From assembly GCA_009760855.2 (NCBI GenBank), contig WPIO01000014.1, positions 2,659,501 to 2,723,500 of the forward strand: DNA of 64,000 nt. Reading direction: 5' to 3'. The position numbers and the translations under genes were made by a program. Positions 23,301 to 34,203 of this stretch are shown one piece after another (position 1 is the stretch's first letter; the number at the start of each line of letters is the position of its first letter). Below the pieces are notes generated by a model. That model was not told the DNA's origin and did no database searches. It saw nothing but the letters and a program-made list of their open reading frames with translations. Source of the stretch: Cristatella mucedo (taxonomy: Eukaryota; Bryozoa; Phylactolaemata; Cristatellidae).

Positions 23301-26300
23301 GGCTAGCTGCTTAGATTGTTAAGTACTTATCACAAGCAGCACGTACAGACGACGTCTGAGAAAAAAACGCCACAAGTCAGCTCACTGGGACCTTTAGAGA
23401 ACTGAAAGAACCATTCGGAGTCGAACTTAATGCCGGAGCACTTAAAATACAATATTTGTATTAGGATTGGCTCTAATTTCTCTATCTGGTACAGTCAGCT
23501 CACCCTCACATGGAAATTTGGTCAATTTACTTCCGTTAAAGAACCAGGGGCTTGACTGTTCTTTTTTTACGGCAGCAATGCCAACAATGAGTGACAGCAG
23601 ACTGGCCAATACAAAACCAGAGAGAAGATCAAGTGTTTAGTAGCTAGTAATTGTGGCACGCAGTCCCTAATAGACTGATCAAACGTGGGAGATGTTTCAA
23701 AATTTTGGTGCCTTCTTTGACGGCTGCCTGACTTTTCAACATTTAATATTTATATTTTAGAGTGGATGCAATATTCTCAGTAAAAATGCAGTAACGTAGG
23801 CAGCAATCAAAGATGGGGCCCAAATTACAAGCACTCCACGACGGTCAGGCTATGTATGGTACATACTGAAATCACTTAGTACAACATAAGGTTTACATAG
23901 AGACTCTAGTATGCAACCATTTTCCCTCCTACAGCAATCAAAACACTGGATGCTTTAGTCAACTTAGTAATGCTTCAAGTTCAGAACATAAGCACTAAAA
24001 AACATACTGCACAATTCAAACAGCATATTGGTGATGGCTTAATGCATGTAAACAGTCCATGAGGAGAATTCAGGTAGCACAGCATGGCTAGATGCTGGGT
24101 ACCGAATCAGAATATGAACACTCGCAAACATTGGTTTTTAATCTAGTAATATACCGAAGTTAGCCAAGCACCATGCATTTTAAAAATTCTGTAATATCAA
24201 TGCTCCACGATATAATGGATAAGGAATTTGTTGCACCCATAAGAGTACCACATATCAGGCCACAAGAGTGGTGCTAAAGCGAAGTATTTAATTAGCCAGC
24301 CATTCTTGAATGTTTTCTTTTGCCAGGTTAGCATAGACAGACTGCAAGAAACGGCATTTAGTACACTGGAGAGAACATGGCGAAGACGGCAAGCAACTAC
24401 ATTTAGTACACTGCAGAGAGTACATGGTGAAGCTGTAAGCTCACCAAGCTAATGCGATCGCATTTGCTATACCTTCTCAAGATTGAGGGCGATAGACTTT
24501 CCTTCATCAATATACCAAGATGACTCCTCGACCTTAATTTCGTGTTGCAAAATACCGTCGATAACTGGAGGGTAGCCTCTGAGGCCCACCTTCAGACTCT
24601 ACATAGAAATCAATAATGCCTGTTATGGAAGCCAAGATGAAATAGGCAGGGCACACAACTGCTTCTAATACAATTAGATGCAAGCCCATGCATAGCAGGG
24701 TAACTACACCATTTTTCAGCACAATTATTTAGAAGGGACAACAATACAGAACTGATGGCCTAGCTGAGTACTGAAATCCATAAACGAAAGTGAAGTAACT
24801 GCTCATCTATCTACTAGTGCATACGAAGTGCTGGCCCGAAAAATTCACACAGCCAAAGATACAACCAAAAATATTTCAGCGTTTGATGGACTGCTGGCTA
24901 AATATATTTCACTAGAACTTATGCTGGAGATGAATTAGTAATACTTGCTATAAGTTGTGCATGATACCACCTTAGTTTATTTCAAGGTTGCACAAACATG
25001 CAAAACGACCGTCTTTGCAGTACCGGATGCAATTTCTTGCTTGCGAAGCAGTCACAATTTTCTAAGGATATTAGTATGTGTCACAGTCTGAGCACAGAGC
25101 AGTAATATTTACAGGATGCACCAAGTATCCCGTCTCTAACAACGTATCTCAAAAACCGTGTTGGGCATTTTCAGAGCAATCAAAAAGGGTTTGAAGTATG
25201 CTATTTTGAGCGTACACGCCTGACATAATTTGTAAATAATGCAATAAATTGATGGCACGATACAAAGGAAAACCAGCCAAACATCGTTTTAAGACGAACA
25301 TGGAATTAAACAATACTTCTGAACAGTTTCTTATGGCGAAACTGTCAGTATGCTAAATGCATGTACAATTTTTACGAATTATATTCTCATAGATCATCAG
25401 CTAGTACTATGCAACAGCCTATTCGGTGCATCGGGCCGATAAATTAGTTATGCTCTTTCTTTTCATAAAAGGGTATTGGTGATCGATTCTTGTATTCTAT
25501 ACAACATTGACTGCAGAACTTACTCCCGAATTATGAAACAATGCTAAAACTCAGCTAAGCTTTTTTCCTGGTGAATGAGGCGAAGGAAAACAACTAATAG
25601 ACTTATTTTAAGTTTACTTGATTATATATGCTTTAGAAAGACGATAATAACAAGAAAGCAGCACTGCTTGCATTAGGTAACGTCAGAGCACATCACCAGG
25701 GTAGAAACCCCAGTCTAGTCTACAATCGATTCTGCTTATAAGAAAAAGCTTGGGCCGGCAATTTCTTATAGGTGTAGTATTCCCAATATGCCAAGTGAGA
25801 CCATTGCTGGAGTAAATCTGGGACAGGGAACTGCTATTCGTATAAGCTGAGTATTCCAATGTCCGATATTCTTATATGCAGAGTCGACTGTACTCAATTA
25901 AACCCCCTTCTCATAATCTCAATGGAAACTTTTAAACACATGCTGATCACTAGGTTTTTGGCATTTTAGGTATTGATCAAGACTCAGTAGTTTTGTATGG
26001 TCCCACAGCTTTTTCCACCTGAAAGCATAGCAGGCTGGCTTGTAGGTCCAACTACACCTCAATATCTGGTGTACACAAATGCAAGTGCACAACCGGATAT
26101 CTCAAAAGTTGACCATTCTTGAAGACGTATTCAGCCCAATCATTAGGACATTGATTATATATATATATAATTCATTTGAATAGCACCCTAAGAAAACTTC
26201 ATCTCTATTCAGGTACTTCACATATGCTACGGCGCTGGAGCTCACGACATTGGCCAGACCTTAGTCAGGGCGAGCACCTTATTTAACCACTAGGCTAAAC

Positions 26301-29300
26301 CAGCTCCGCATTTAGAGAAGGGGACCTTCGGCATGGCTAAAAACCACCCTTCAAAAACTACAACTGTTTCCAAACCTTCTTGAAACTATCAAACAAGTAA
26401 TTTTGCAAGTGTTTTTACACCTAGAAGGCTACCCAAGGTGGCAGCATGCATAATGTGTTACAAATAATGCTAAACTATGAAAATCCTGTGCTCTAGTAAA
26501 CAGTTTTTTCCAGCAGTCCTGAAATATGTGAAGCTATATCTTGATTCATAGGGTGCATATATTTTTAAGGCCAGTACTCTAGGTAATTAAAGGCCGCCAT
26601 TACTCTAGGTAATTAAAGGCCGAGAGTAATACAATAATATCATAACTAACACCATAGCGCAATGCAAAAAAAGGTAAAGTAAGTGGTTGCAATGAAATTG
26701 AGTCATGTTCTATTTGGGTAGCAGAACCTTACTGTCTTCTGTAACTCCACAACCGCATCTCGACTTTTCAGAGGAGCCTTAAAAGGCACTTTCACCTATA
26801 AAAAAAGGAGGGACACTGACAAACTGACCTGTGAAACAAGCAGTCGAACTAACAAACAGTACTTCGTGGCCAAAAAGAACATACACAAAGATGTCTCTAG
26901 AGTTATTGAAATGGTTCATTGCGAAAAATGTTAATAAACAAAACACTTCAAATCCAACGGCAACGCACAAGAGATTAAATTTGATTGCCCACCAAAAAGA
27001 ATTGGAACAACAATGAGCCAGCTGGACCAACCTCAAGTTCAGACAACGTCTGAGTGAATGAGTACTTCTCATAGTCGGCACCGTTACCAGCATTGGGCTT
27101 AATTTTCCCTTTATCTTTCTCGTCCTCTTCCTCTTCATCTTTGCTTTTGTCGTCAGCAGGCACCTGGGTAAAACTAATTCGAGTGAACAACCACTGTGAT
27201 GAACATAAGACTATGAAACCAAGATCTCAGCTAAGGCAAAAGGCCGACTAGAGTTGACCTGCTGCAATAGGTAGCATTTACAAGCATTTGATATGCCAGG
27301 CCAGAGCCATACATGAGGTAAGAATATCAGTATAACAGACCAAAAATGTTAGCACATGCAATAGTGACTCAATAACAAAAGGTGCAATAAAACAGGCAGA
27401 AAGATTCACCAGGACAAAGCATGAGAGTGCATGGGCAAATGCACACCACAAAATCGTCTTGCCCATCAGAATCATTTCCAGTACAGTATTTATCAAAGCA
27501 GGCTCGACACTAGTAAATGATTCAGGCAACCATTGATAATTTTGTTATACGAGGCAAACATGTTGGACAGAACAGAAATCCCCGAAGAGAGAAAATATAT
27601 ACTGCCCCAGCAGACTTAATGACGATCATCTGAGAGCATAAGAAACAGCTATACAATAATTGGCAGGCCTTTATTTTGGTTAGTTTAACGTTCTATGAAG
27701 CACTACTTTGGATTAGGTGACATCTAGGAAATCTTTTATATCGATGGGCTCAAGCCCTTTTGCATGACCTCCGAGTTAGAGAAAATGTCATGTTTGACAC
27801 CTTATCGTCTTTGCAAGCTCCCACTATGTAAAATCCAAACGTTCCAATGGCAGACTACCAAACTGCTGCATAGGCTGACATACTAACATACGACGATCTT
27901 AAATATGCACTGCTCACCATGCCAGCTAAAGAGAGCTCCTATACAGAAAGGCTTGGATGAACTGGTTAATTAGCAAGCCCTAGACATCAGACTTTAGTCT
28001 CCAATCAAAGTGCTCATCAGCCAGCACAGCACCTGCCCTCTTCCCTTTATAATAATAACATCAATAAAATAATAATGCATTTGATATAGTGCCCACAGAG
28101 AACTAAATCTCTTTCAGGGCACTTTACATTTGCTGCTAAGGAAGCACGATCGAATGGTTGAAGCACGATCGAATGGTTGAAGCACGATCGAATGGTTGAA
28201 GCACGATCGAATGGTTGAAGCACGATCGAATGGTTGAAGCACGATCGAATGGTTGAAGCACGATCGAATGGTTAGTGGTATCTTGCTCGATAAACAACAC
28301 GAATAACACGGTTAGGAATGTCATGAACAGGGTCGGCATGCAACGTCAGCTTGCATAAGCACATAAAGGACGAAGTCGTGACGCAAGTCGGGAGTGAGTT
28401 CCAGGCTTTGGGAGCATAAGAACTAAAGGCATGGTCTCCAAAGGATTTGAGGTTTGTACGAGGTATGGGTAAACAGTTATTCCAAAAAGCGAGTGGCACG
28501 ATGCTTAGCCTTTGTTGCAAACATTTACATACAAAGTCAACACGTTGAGCACAACGCATTAGCCACTGGAAAACTTGGCCTTAATCTGTTATCCAAGCAA
28601 CCTAAAGAGAATCAGTTTTGGCAGGCAAGCAGGAACAAACCAAGGCGTCTGATACTCTACTTCTTAAGAAAACGTTGCAAATAAAATGAGCTATGTCGTG
28701 AGGTTGCCACTGAAGCCACCCTGATACTGAAAGCCCGCTCAGAACAAAAATGCAAAACGGGCTCAAAATCGCTTGCAGTAATTGGTCAGAAAGTGGCAGG
28801 TATTGCATATCACTCACCTGGCTTGCTGCCGGTGCGACTTTTTCTTCAATATTTACGGCTGCGGCAGCTTCTTTCTTCTGCAACAAAGGGATGGTGCACA
28901 TTCTGCCACAGTGCTAATCAGTAGGGCTGGATAGAAACTAAGCTGAAAGAAAATCCGTGCTCTTTGCAGACTCGCCCTAGCTGCTCAGAGCGAAGATTGT
29001 TTGCAATAGCTGATCTTTTCCCATTCCTGCTAGCAGCATGTCCGAGATAATACAAGCGGCCGACAGATGTGTGCCAATATCCGGCAGATTGTCGGTAGAC
29101 AGAAAGAACTATGAAATGCAAGCTCTACGAAATAGGCTACACTAAAAACCTTCAATCATGTTTAAGAGGGTTAAATGCATGCTTAATTCATGTCATTTGC
29201 TTAGCATACCTCCTGAACATTGTGTTGCAAAAGCTACTCTCTTCAACAGAGGCACTGAATCAGCTTGCATGCGTTTTAGCGAGTTCTTGTAAAAATGCAT

Positions 29301-32172
29301 CCAAATGTCAAAGACAGTCCAACCTCAAGAAAGGCACATGCAATCTAAGATTTACAGTAGTAGCATCCTCACATGTTGGATATCCATCTCGTGTCCACAC
29401 GGTAGAGAAGAAAGCTGCTACACCAAGGAGCTTTGAGAACTAGCTTATGCCCAGCACCCTTCGGTAGTCATGCATTCAAAGCATACGTTTCATGTGCCGC
29501 TCAAGATGGAGCAATGTCCAATTGAAATTCAGCTTATTTGGTCTGAAGGCATTCTTCACCCACTGCAATGGTCAGTGTTGCCAAAAAAAGAAGCATGAAA
29601 ACATCTCCCCGACGTTGCTGAAAAATATAATTGGCTAAAATGAGTCGTGTAATCTAAAATTAATAGCCATGAAATTGAATTTGAAGGTCGATAGAGGAGC
29701 ATAAAGCTTCAGCAGTGTTGTCAAAGTACAATGCAACCTCAATCTCCAGCTATAGCCAATGAGATCCACTTCTATTTTTACTCATATAGGAACAATAAAG
29801 GCCACCAAGAATTGTGACTAGATAACTGACTGTTGTAACATGCACATACAACCAGTCAACACACATGGATTATGTAATATTTCCTTCAAAACCTGACCAA
29901 TATATAAGCCAGTAGCGTATGGTAGCCTCGAACTTTGCAGTGAGGGCCAAATGTGACCGATAGAATGTCCGATGAAACGAAAAACGACATGAATAAAAGA
30001 GCAGTTATAACAGACATTTCATCAAAGTCATTTCTCACAACGTTATAATCTCACAGAAATACACGGCAAGTGTACCAAAACAGCAGCCATTCTGGGTAGC
30101 AGCACAGGGCTTCATCAACAGTGCAATCAAAATATGGATTATAGGTGCAGATAGGCTTCAGCAAAATCGGCAGCTTAAAAGCCAATGATTGTACCTTGTC
30201 AATTTCACTCTGCAATGCAGCTGCTTCCTCGTCTGTTATCTCTTCGATACTAGCTGAGCCAGTTTGATTAACTTTTTGCTGTTGAGCAACCTCCTCGGCA
30301 GCCTTCTTGGCAAGCCTCTCCTTCCGACGCTTTTCAGCCTCTTCTCGCTCTTTCCTCTCTTTTTCGGCTCGCTCCTGGGCCTTTTTCTGATGCTTTTTAC
30401 ACGAATCCATAATCATCTACAAGGAAACAGGCAATGCTGCTGTTTCTAGCATGGCTCTGCCTACATGTAATGATCGGTTAAAGTAACATAGTTAAACGAT
30501 CAGCCCAACTCAAAATGCCGACTGATGATGGAATCCCGTAGAAGTCAGCATCAAAAGCACACACAGTCTATACGACCAACCTAAGGACAGCTCTCAAAGA
30601 CAGTGCTTTGCCTACCACCAGTCAGCGGGCCAAATAACAACTCAAAATGAAGTTAATGAATATTTCCAATTCACATGAGTATGATACATGCATTTGCCGG
30701 TTTCATGCACGAATATGCTGAGCACATACAATAACCTTGACAGACAACTTTGGCTTACTTGTTCAATGCGGCTCTTGTCACCTCCAATGAAGAAATCGGT
30801 CTTTCTCTGCAGGAACCCAAAAAACACGTCGAGAAGCTAAAACAGAATGCCAGCATCACGATTATGGATGACAGTCAAGATAAAAGTATTATTTTCAAGC
30901 TAGTGTCTGCATTTGCTGTAATAACCAATTTTTTCATTAGCCTCACCATAAATTGTTCGTGAACCTAACGTACATGGCTAGTCGGGCAAAACATATAGAA
31001 TAATGGTATAAGTTAAAATGTGCATTGCACATACAGCGAAAGCGTCTACTCAACTACAAACACCCGAGCCTGCGGTTAGTAGTCATCAAAGAAAAAGTCT
31101 TACATATTTCAAACATTTCTAGCTTGAGTCAGCTGACTACTGCAATGCAGTTCTACTTAGTTCTACTATGCACAGTTACACGGCTAGCTACAGCTGTGCA
31201 GAAAACCTAAGCTCGTTTGAGCTCGAAAGTCGACTGCTGCTTCCTTCGTTCACACACACTGTGCTAGCTGAGCTTACAGTCCGGACTTATTGACAGAGCC
31301 AACAGTCTAATGTTGCTACAACGGTCCACTGCAAATTGTCAATTAATACTGCGGTCTCAGGAGAGGTAAACAGCGAGGAGAAATTTAAGAGGAAAAGCTG
31401 CTGCCACAAAAATTAGCAGCAGGTGAACGACGCATTAATACGAAAATGCTCAGCCGACAAATGACGAATATGCGGCCGACAAATTATCATTTGTCGGCCG
31501 CAGTAAAGACAGCTACTCGATCAAGTGTCATTAACGATGCTTGCCAAGCAACTCGCTCATAATAATAATAATAATCCGTGTTCTCACTGCACATGTACTC
31601 ACAACGAAGAAACTTTAAAACCCGCAGCTGGTGCTCAAAACTTTGGGTGGCGTCAAGAGCCCGCATCGATACCGTGACGTCCAAAAGCACCTTAATGCAC
31701 GCCCCAACGCAGCTGCGCACACCAGTCTCTACATGAGACAATTAATCGCAAATCTCAAAAAATAAGAGCACTTCACTGAGAATTTGCGACTCGCAACGTC
31801 TATTGGTGTCAAGGGGGCGAAATGAGCAGACAGGCGTGTTAGTTTCGCTTTACAGCCTGCGATTTCGGGCAGGCTGTGCTGCTCTATCATGATTTTGAAG
31901 AGGTCTCCAGCAACAAAATCAACGCACTGTAATTATCAAATTTCTACGCATGCAAAACTTGCTAAACATTAGTGAATCTGTAAGCAGAAAGTAGCAGACA
32001 CCAAAGGCAGGCACCAGCCAAAGCAGGCGCTCCTAAATTGCCAGGTAGCACTCTACGGAATTTAACGGCAGCGAAGTTTGAAAATTCAACATACTTCCGT
32101 TATTCCCGATTCACATTGTTGAGCTACAGTTAATAACACACCATCAAAGCGGTCCTCGGCATGCTCAGACAT
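20313..32172 (-). CDS. NUDC: NUDC, nuclear migration protein NudC (complete, 10 coding exons)
   Basis: The exons join in phase to a 337-residue protein (human NUDC is about 331). In order: an N-terminal NudC_N region with [13 protein letters not shown] and [15 protein letters not shown] (1-45); a charged coiled coil of [20 protein letters not shown] type (about 60-100); [15 protein letters not shown]; an acidic/basic linker with [20 protein letters not shown] (about 155-174); the CS (p23-like) domain (about 177-262) with [10 protein letters not shown] and KMEWW; and a C-terminal [20 protein letters not shown] tail ending [12 protein letters not shown]. Known role: an Hsp90-linked cochaperone working with dynein/LIS1 in nuclear migration and cell division. 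Exons (minus): 32095-32172, 30759-30836, 30195-30416, 28818-28877, 27032-27163, 26733-26795, 24473-24598, 22598-22681, 20452-20570, 20313-20364. The start ATG at 32172 has A at -3. It is divergent from NAA25. Confidence 0.97.
20452..20570 (-). CDS. NUDC: NUDC coding exon 9
   Basis: 39 codons plus two bases, [20 protein letters not shown] to SAILK, ending in phase 2 at GTATGT. It contains the C-terminal [17 protein letters not shown] signature of NudC. Confidence 0.97.
20862..21040 (+). mobile_element. tRNA-derived SINE, family B, in NUDC intron 8
   Basis: It has a box B-like AGGTTCGAGTCCTGC, CCAGGCAATTCCTTATCAAC, GGCTGCAAGCAG and GACTCTTCTATTGCTA, and ends near ACACGGCTGTTCAAG. An internal stretch of about 23 bp (TACTAAAGACTCTTCTATTG) is duplicated at 20971 and 20994. 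Opposite orientation to NUDC. Confidence 0.7.
21537..21560. repeat. Palindromic AAT/ATT microsatellite
   Basis: AATAATAATAATATTATTAT lies in NUDC intron 8; simple sequence. Confidence 0.8.
22598..22681 (-). CDS. NUDC: NUDC coding exon 8
   Basis: 28 codons, [20 protein letters not shown] to KVVPENSK. The KMEWW motif at the end of the CS domain is diagnostic. TTGTAG acceptor, GTATTA donor. Confidence 0.96.
23196..23250. repeat. 27/28-bp tandem duplication
   Basis: GAGATCC, a T run, then ACTATCATGTTTGC occurs at 23196-23222 and immediately again at 23223-23250. The copies differ by one T. Confidence 0.93.
24355..24441. repeat. 45-bp imperfect tandem duplication
   Basis: CATTTAGTACACTG with GAGAG and ACATGG following occurs at 24355 and again at 24400, in a NUDC intron. 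Confidence 0.8.
24473..24598 (-). CDS. NUDC: NUDC coding exon 7
   Basis: 42 codons from [20 protein letters not shown] to IALNLEK, the core of the CS domain with [10 protein letters not shown]. The acceptor reads TGTAG just before AGT; donor GTATAG. Confidence 0.95.
25369..25719. repeat. 351-bp direct duplication, copy 2 (NUDC intron 6)
   Basis: Partner of 19929-20279, ungapped, about six substitutions. Its right end is one base from the TA flank of the MITE at 25723. Same orientation as copy 1, 5440 bp apart. Confidence 0.92.
25723..25890. mobile_element. Pogo/Tc1-like MITE with TA target duplication
   Basis: The left terminus CAATCGATTCTGCTTATAAG and the right terminus read inward, CAGTCGACTCTGCATATAAG, match at 17 of 20 positions. 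TA dinucleotides flank both ends (25721-25722, 25891-25892). The 168-bp length and the ends resemble Tigger/pogo-type elements. It has no coding capacity and lies in NUDC intron 6. Confidence 0.85.
26154..26307 (-). mobile_element. tRNA-derived SINE, family A, in NUDC intron 6
   Basis: The minus strand begins GAGCTGGTTTAGCCTAGTGG, has the body GGTGCTCGCCCTGACTAAGG and GTGAGCTCCAGCGCC, then CATATGTGAAGTACCTGAAT. It ends in the LINE-like hairpin (GAGATGAAGTTTTCTTAGGG) and an AT tail. Confidence 0.85.
26575..26622. repeat. 22-bp direct repeat, two copies
   Basis: TACTCTAGGTAATTAAAGGC followed by CG at 26575-26596 and again at 26601-26622, in a NUDC intron. Confidence 0.9.
26733..26795 (-). CDS. 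NUDC: NUDC coding exon 6
   Basis: 21 codons, [20 protein letters not shown] plus T, a CS-domain beta segment. ATAG acceptor, GTAAGG donor, phase 0. Confidence 0.93.
27032..27163 (-). CDS. NUDC: NUDC coding exon 5
   Basis: 44 codons from [20 protein letters not shown] to [11 protein letters not shown]. It holds the acidic/basic linker and the first strand of the CS domain. CCCAG acceptor; the donor GTTGGT is weak but required by phase and homology. Confidence 0.95.
28020..28560 (-). mobile_element. Non-LTR retrotransposon (family A) 3' remnant in NUDC intron 4
   Basis: The minus strand encodes [40 protein letters not shown] and [20 protein letters not shown]. It then runs through a 19-bp minisatellite into the family 3' hairpin (about 28088-28122) and an AAT-rich tail. 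Same orientation as NUDC. Confidence 0.85.
28141..28273. repeat. 19-bp minisatellite, seven perfect copies
   Basis: The unit GAAGCACGATCGAATGGTT starts at 28141 and repeats without change to 28273. It sits in the LINE 3' untranslated region where the copy at 60.0 kb has a single related word (GAAATGCAATTGAATGGTA, near 60003-60021). No spacers, so not a CRISPR. Confidence 0.97.
28818..28877 (-). CDS. NUDC: NUDC coding exon 4
   Basis: 20 codons, [20 protein letters not shown], the variable Ala/Glu-rich linker. TTGCAG acceptor, GTGAGT donor, phase 0. Confidence 0.9.
30195..30416 (-). CDS. NUDC: NUDC coding exon 3
   Basis: 74 codons from [18 protein letters not shown] through the charged coiled coil to [21 protein letters not shown] acceptor, GTACAA donor, phase 0 at both ends. 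The frame runs on into the intron, which makes a longer artefactual ORF. Confidence 0.96.
30759..30836 (-). CDS. NUDC: NUDC coding exon 2
   Basis: 26 codons, [20 protein letters not shown] to RIEQ, between a TTTTAG acceptor and a GTAAGC donor. It carries the family signature RKTDFFIGG. Confidence 0.97.
30837..32094 (-). other. NUDC intron 1
   Basis: Contains a 32-bp perfect hairpin at 31471-31502, a short AAT run at 31560-31574 and otherwise no recognised repeat. Confidence 0.85.
31471..31502. repeat. Perfect 13-bp inverted repeat with 6-nt loop
   Basis: TGCGGCCGACAAA, a loop TTATCA, then TTTGTCGGCCGCA. A further partial copy GCCGACAAATGA lies just left at 31453-31464. The stem is GC-rich in AT-rich surroundings. 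Confidence 0.95.
32095..32172 (-). CDS. NUDC: NUDC coding exon 1
   Basis: 26 codons, [20 protein letters not shown] to ITE, ending at a GTATGT donor in phase 0. The DRFDG block is the conserved start of NudC. Confidence 0.95.
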
Positions 32173-33654
32173 TGTCGTCAGGTCAGCAAAGAGAGCACAC
32201 TCCCGAATGTTCTGCAAGCGCCCCGCGACTGGACTAGTTCAAGGTCAGCGTTAATCGGAAGCGTTAGCCGCCATCATCATGCAAAATGTTTACGCCGTCA
32301 CTGTCGACTTCACTGCATATATTAAGAAATCACGCGTGATAACTAAAGCAATGAATAAATTATTTGAGTTAAAGTGAAGCCGCAGTCTGAGCTGTGTAAC
32401 TACGTCACTAATGTTCGTTTCCGGTAAATGTCAGGGTCGCCGAATGGGGCCGTCTGCAATTTTTTCTAACAGCGTGTAATTTAACATAAATCCCGTCCGT
32501 AGCTCGAAAAAACAGTGAAAAGCGAAAAACTTTCAGGCAAAATAGGTACTTTAGCTACTTTTATTCCCTTTTTATGTGCTTCTGGCATTCACCAGTTCGG
32601 GTAGCTGCACCGGCATGCGATGTTTGCAGCTGACTGTACACCCACGACGAGTTTGGGCAGCGACTAGTAACAAATTAGCCACGAGTACCACTATAAAGAA
32701 CAAAGCTCTAACTAGTGCATGCAAATCTCAATGGGTCTTTAATTTTGCAAGTTTAGGGTTCGCGTCTTGCTGGACAGCAAGCGACTTTCCGTAGCACAGA
32801 TGCAGATCTTAAATCTGACCTCGATTATAGCTGCTGCTATGTTCCGCTTGACCCTCACTAGTTCGGGTAGCGCACAAAGCATACGCTGTGTAGAGACGCG
32901 ACACTCGCTATATGCCAGACGTTAAAGGTACGGCGGTCAAAGTACTTCAAGCGGTGCTAACAGCAACACCAAATCAGCGAAAGCAAAAAGGATGGACACG
33001 CGGTGGCATTGAGATGGGGCGGCCCTATAATACATTTAGCATTGTGAAATACGTGGTTAAATTACGTATTCTCAAGAACCCGCTCTTATTCATCATGAGC
33101 ACGCTATCTTATGTACAAACGACCGCGAGTTGCTATCGGGCGAGGGTTCTATGACCCTATTCTTAACTGATCCTGCCAGACCTGATAGGCCTAGGTGCGA
33201 TGGAAGCATACCCTCTTAAGACGCGAGCGGAAATCAAGGTAAGGCTTAATTCTTAGATGAAGAGGGACTAGTGGTTACACCCCTGCCCGACTAGTTTATC
33301 GGCTGATCGTCAATTTAGGAAGGGTTAGAAACGGGGATCTTCACCCGTTCTTCTAGTCTTCGATGTAAACAAACCTCCGACGCAGCACCTACTAAACGAC
33401 TTAGGCATTATTTATCATCCCCCAGTAAACTCTTAATTAACGTTACCCGTAGCCCAGTACTGCTAATTCACAGCCAGCCCCGTAGTGCTAATTAACCTCA
33501 TCCAAGCCGGTCAGCGCTCTTCAATGGGTAAATTAATATCGTGATAGAGCCTGAACGATATTTCGCTGGACAGGGCACAGCTTGAACAGAAAGTGGAGGA
33601 GAGTACGGTGAGCCAATGGCTACACGACTTTCCAGTCGAGAAGGCCGCCCCCTT

Positions 33655-33705
33655 ATGCAATGTATCTCCGTCTGTAACTCCACAAAGCCATCCCAGCCAG
33701 GCTAG
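33655..33705 (-). mobile_element. LINE family B 3' tail fragment
   Basis: The minus strand carries GGCTTTGTGGAGTTACAGAC followed by GGAGATACATTGCAT. This is the terminal 3' sequence of family B, as at 49.8 and 15.0 kb. The neighbouring 33.7-33.8 kb may be further decayed LINE. Confidence 0.7.
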
Positions 33706-34151
33706 CGGACCACGAAATCTACAGTCTATGGAGAAGGGATGTTGTGTGCGCCTGCGGCTTCTGCTGTTGTAATTAGCTAAGCGCTTTGACACTAATGTAC
33801 TTGCATCACCTGTGACCAATAGTTAAGCCATTGACGCAACGCAGCATCAGGCCGTTAATGCTTGTCATATTTTGTGTCGTCAGCTGCGATTGATCGAGCT
33901 CTCGTATACGTACGCGTTGAGAGTAATACAAATAGTCTCGTTTACCATGCACGTTCACCCGTTCTGTCTCCGTGAGACTCCCAAAAGACCTGCCGCCGCC
34001 GGAGCCACAGTTGTACAACAGTTTCAATTCCAATCACGAGCCCTGAGCTGCAGCCCGAAATCCCAGCCCGCCCACTCTTCGCGACCGAGGTCGCGGTTTG
34101 CATCATGCAGAGGACAATCTTTCTTTGCTAAATGCGACCGATGGTGACAAC

Positions 34152-34203
34152 CTTTAAGACTCTTCTGCCTTTATACAAACGAGGCTGTTAAATCGGCTAA
34201 TTC
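34152..34203 (+). mobile_element. SINE family B 3' tail fragment
   Basis: AGACTCTTCTGCCTTTATAC then GAGGCTGTTAAATCGGCTA matches the 3' third of SINE B. It lies about 265 bp before the NAA25 start codon. Confidence 0.7.

Noticed and set aside
26779-27138. Minus ORF of 119 codons overlapping NUDC exon 5
   Set aside because: It is in a different frame from NUDC and reads through exon 5 into intron; the NUDC frame is fixed by homology and splice phases.
28141-28273. CRISPR-like direct repeats
   Set aside because: The units are directly adjacent, with no spacers, and the context is a eukaryotic retroelement.
28136-28339. Minus ORF of 67 codons with a peptide repeat
   Set aside because: It is a translation of the 19-bp minisatellite inside a LINE 3' end; the repeat length is not a multiple of three.
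30051-30194. C-terminal extension of the NUDC exon 3 ORF
   Set aside because: The frame continues past a GTACAA donor; the joined exon 4 restores the known NudC order, so the extension is intron.
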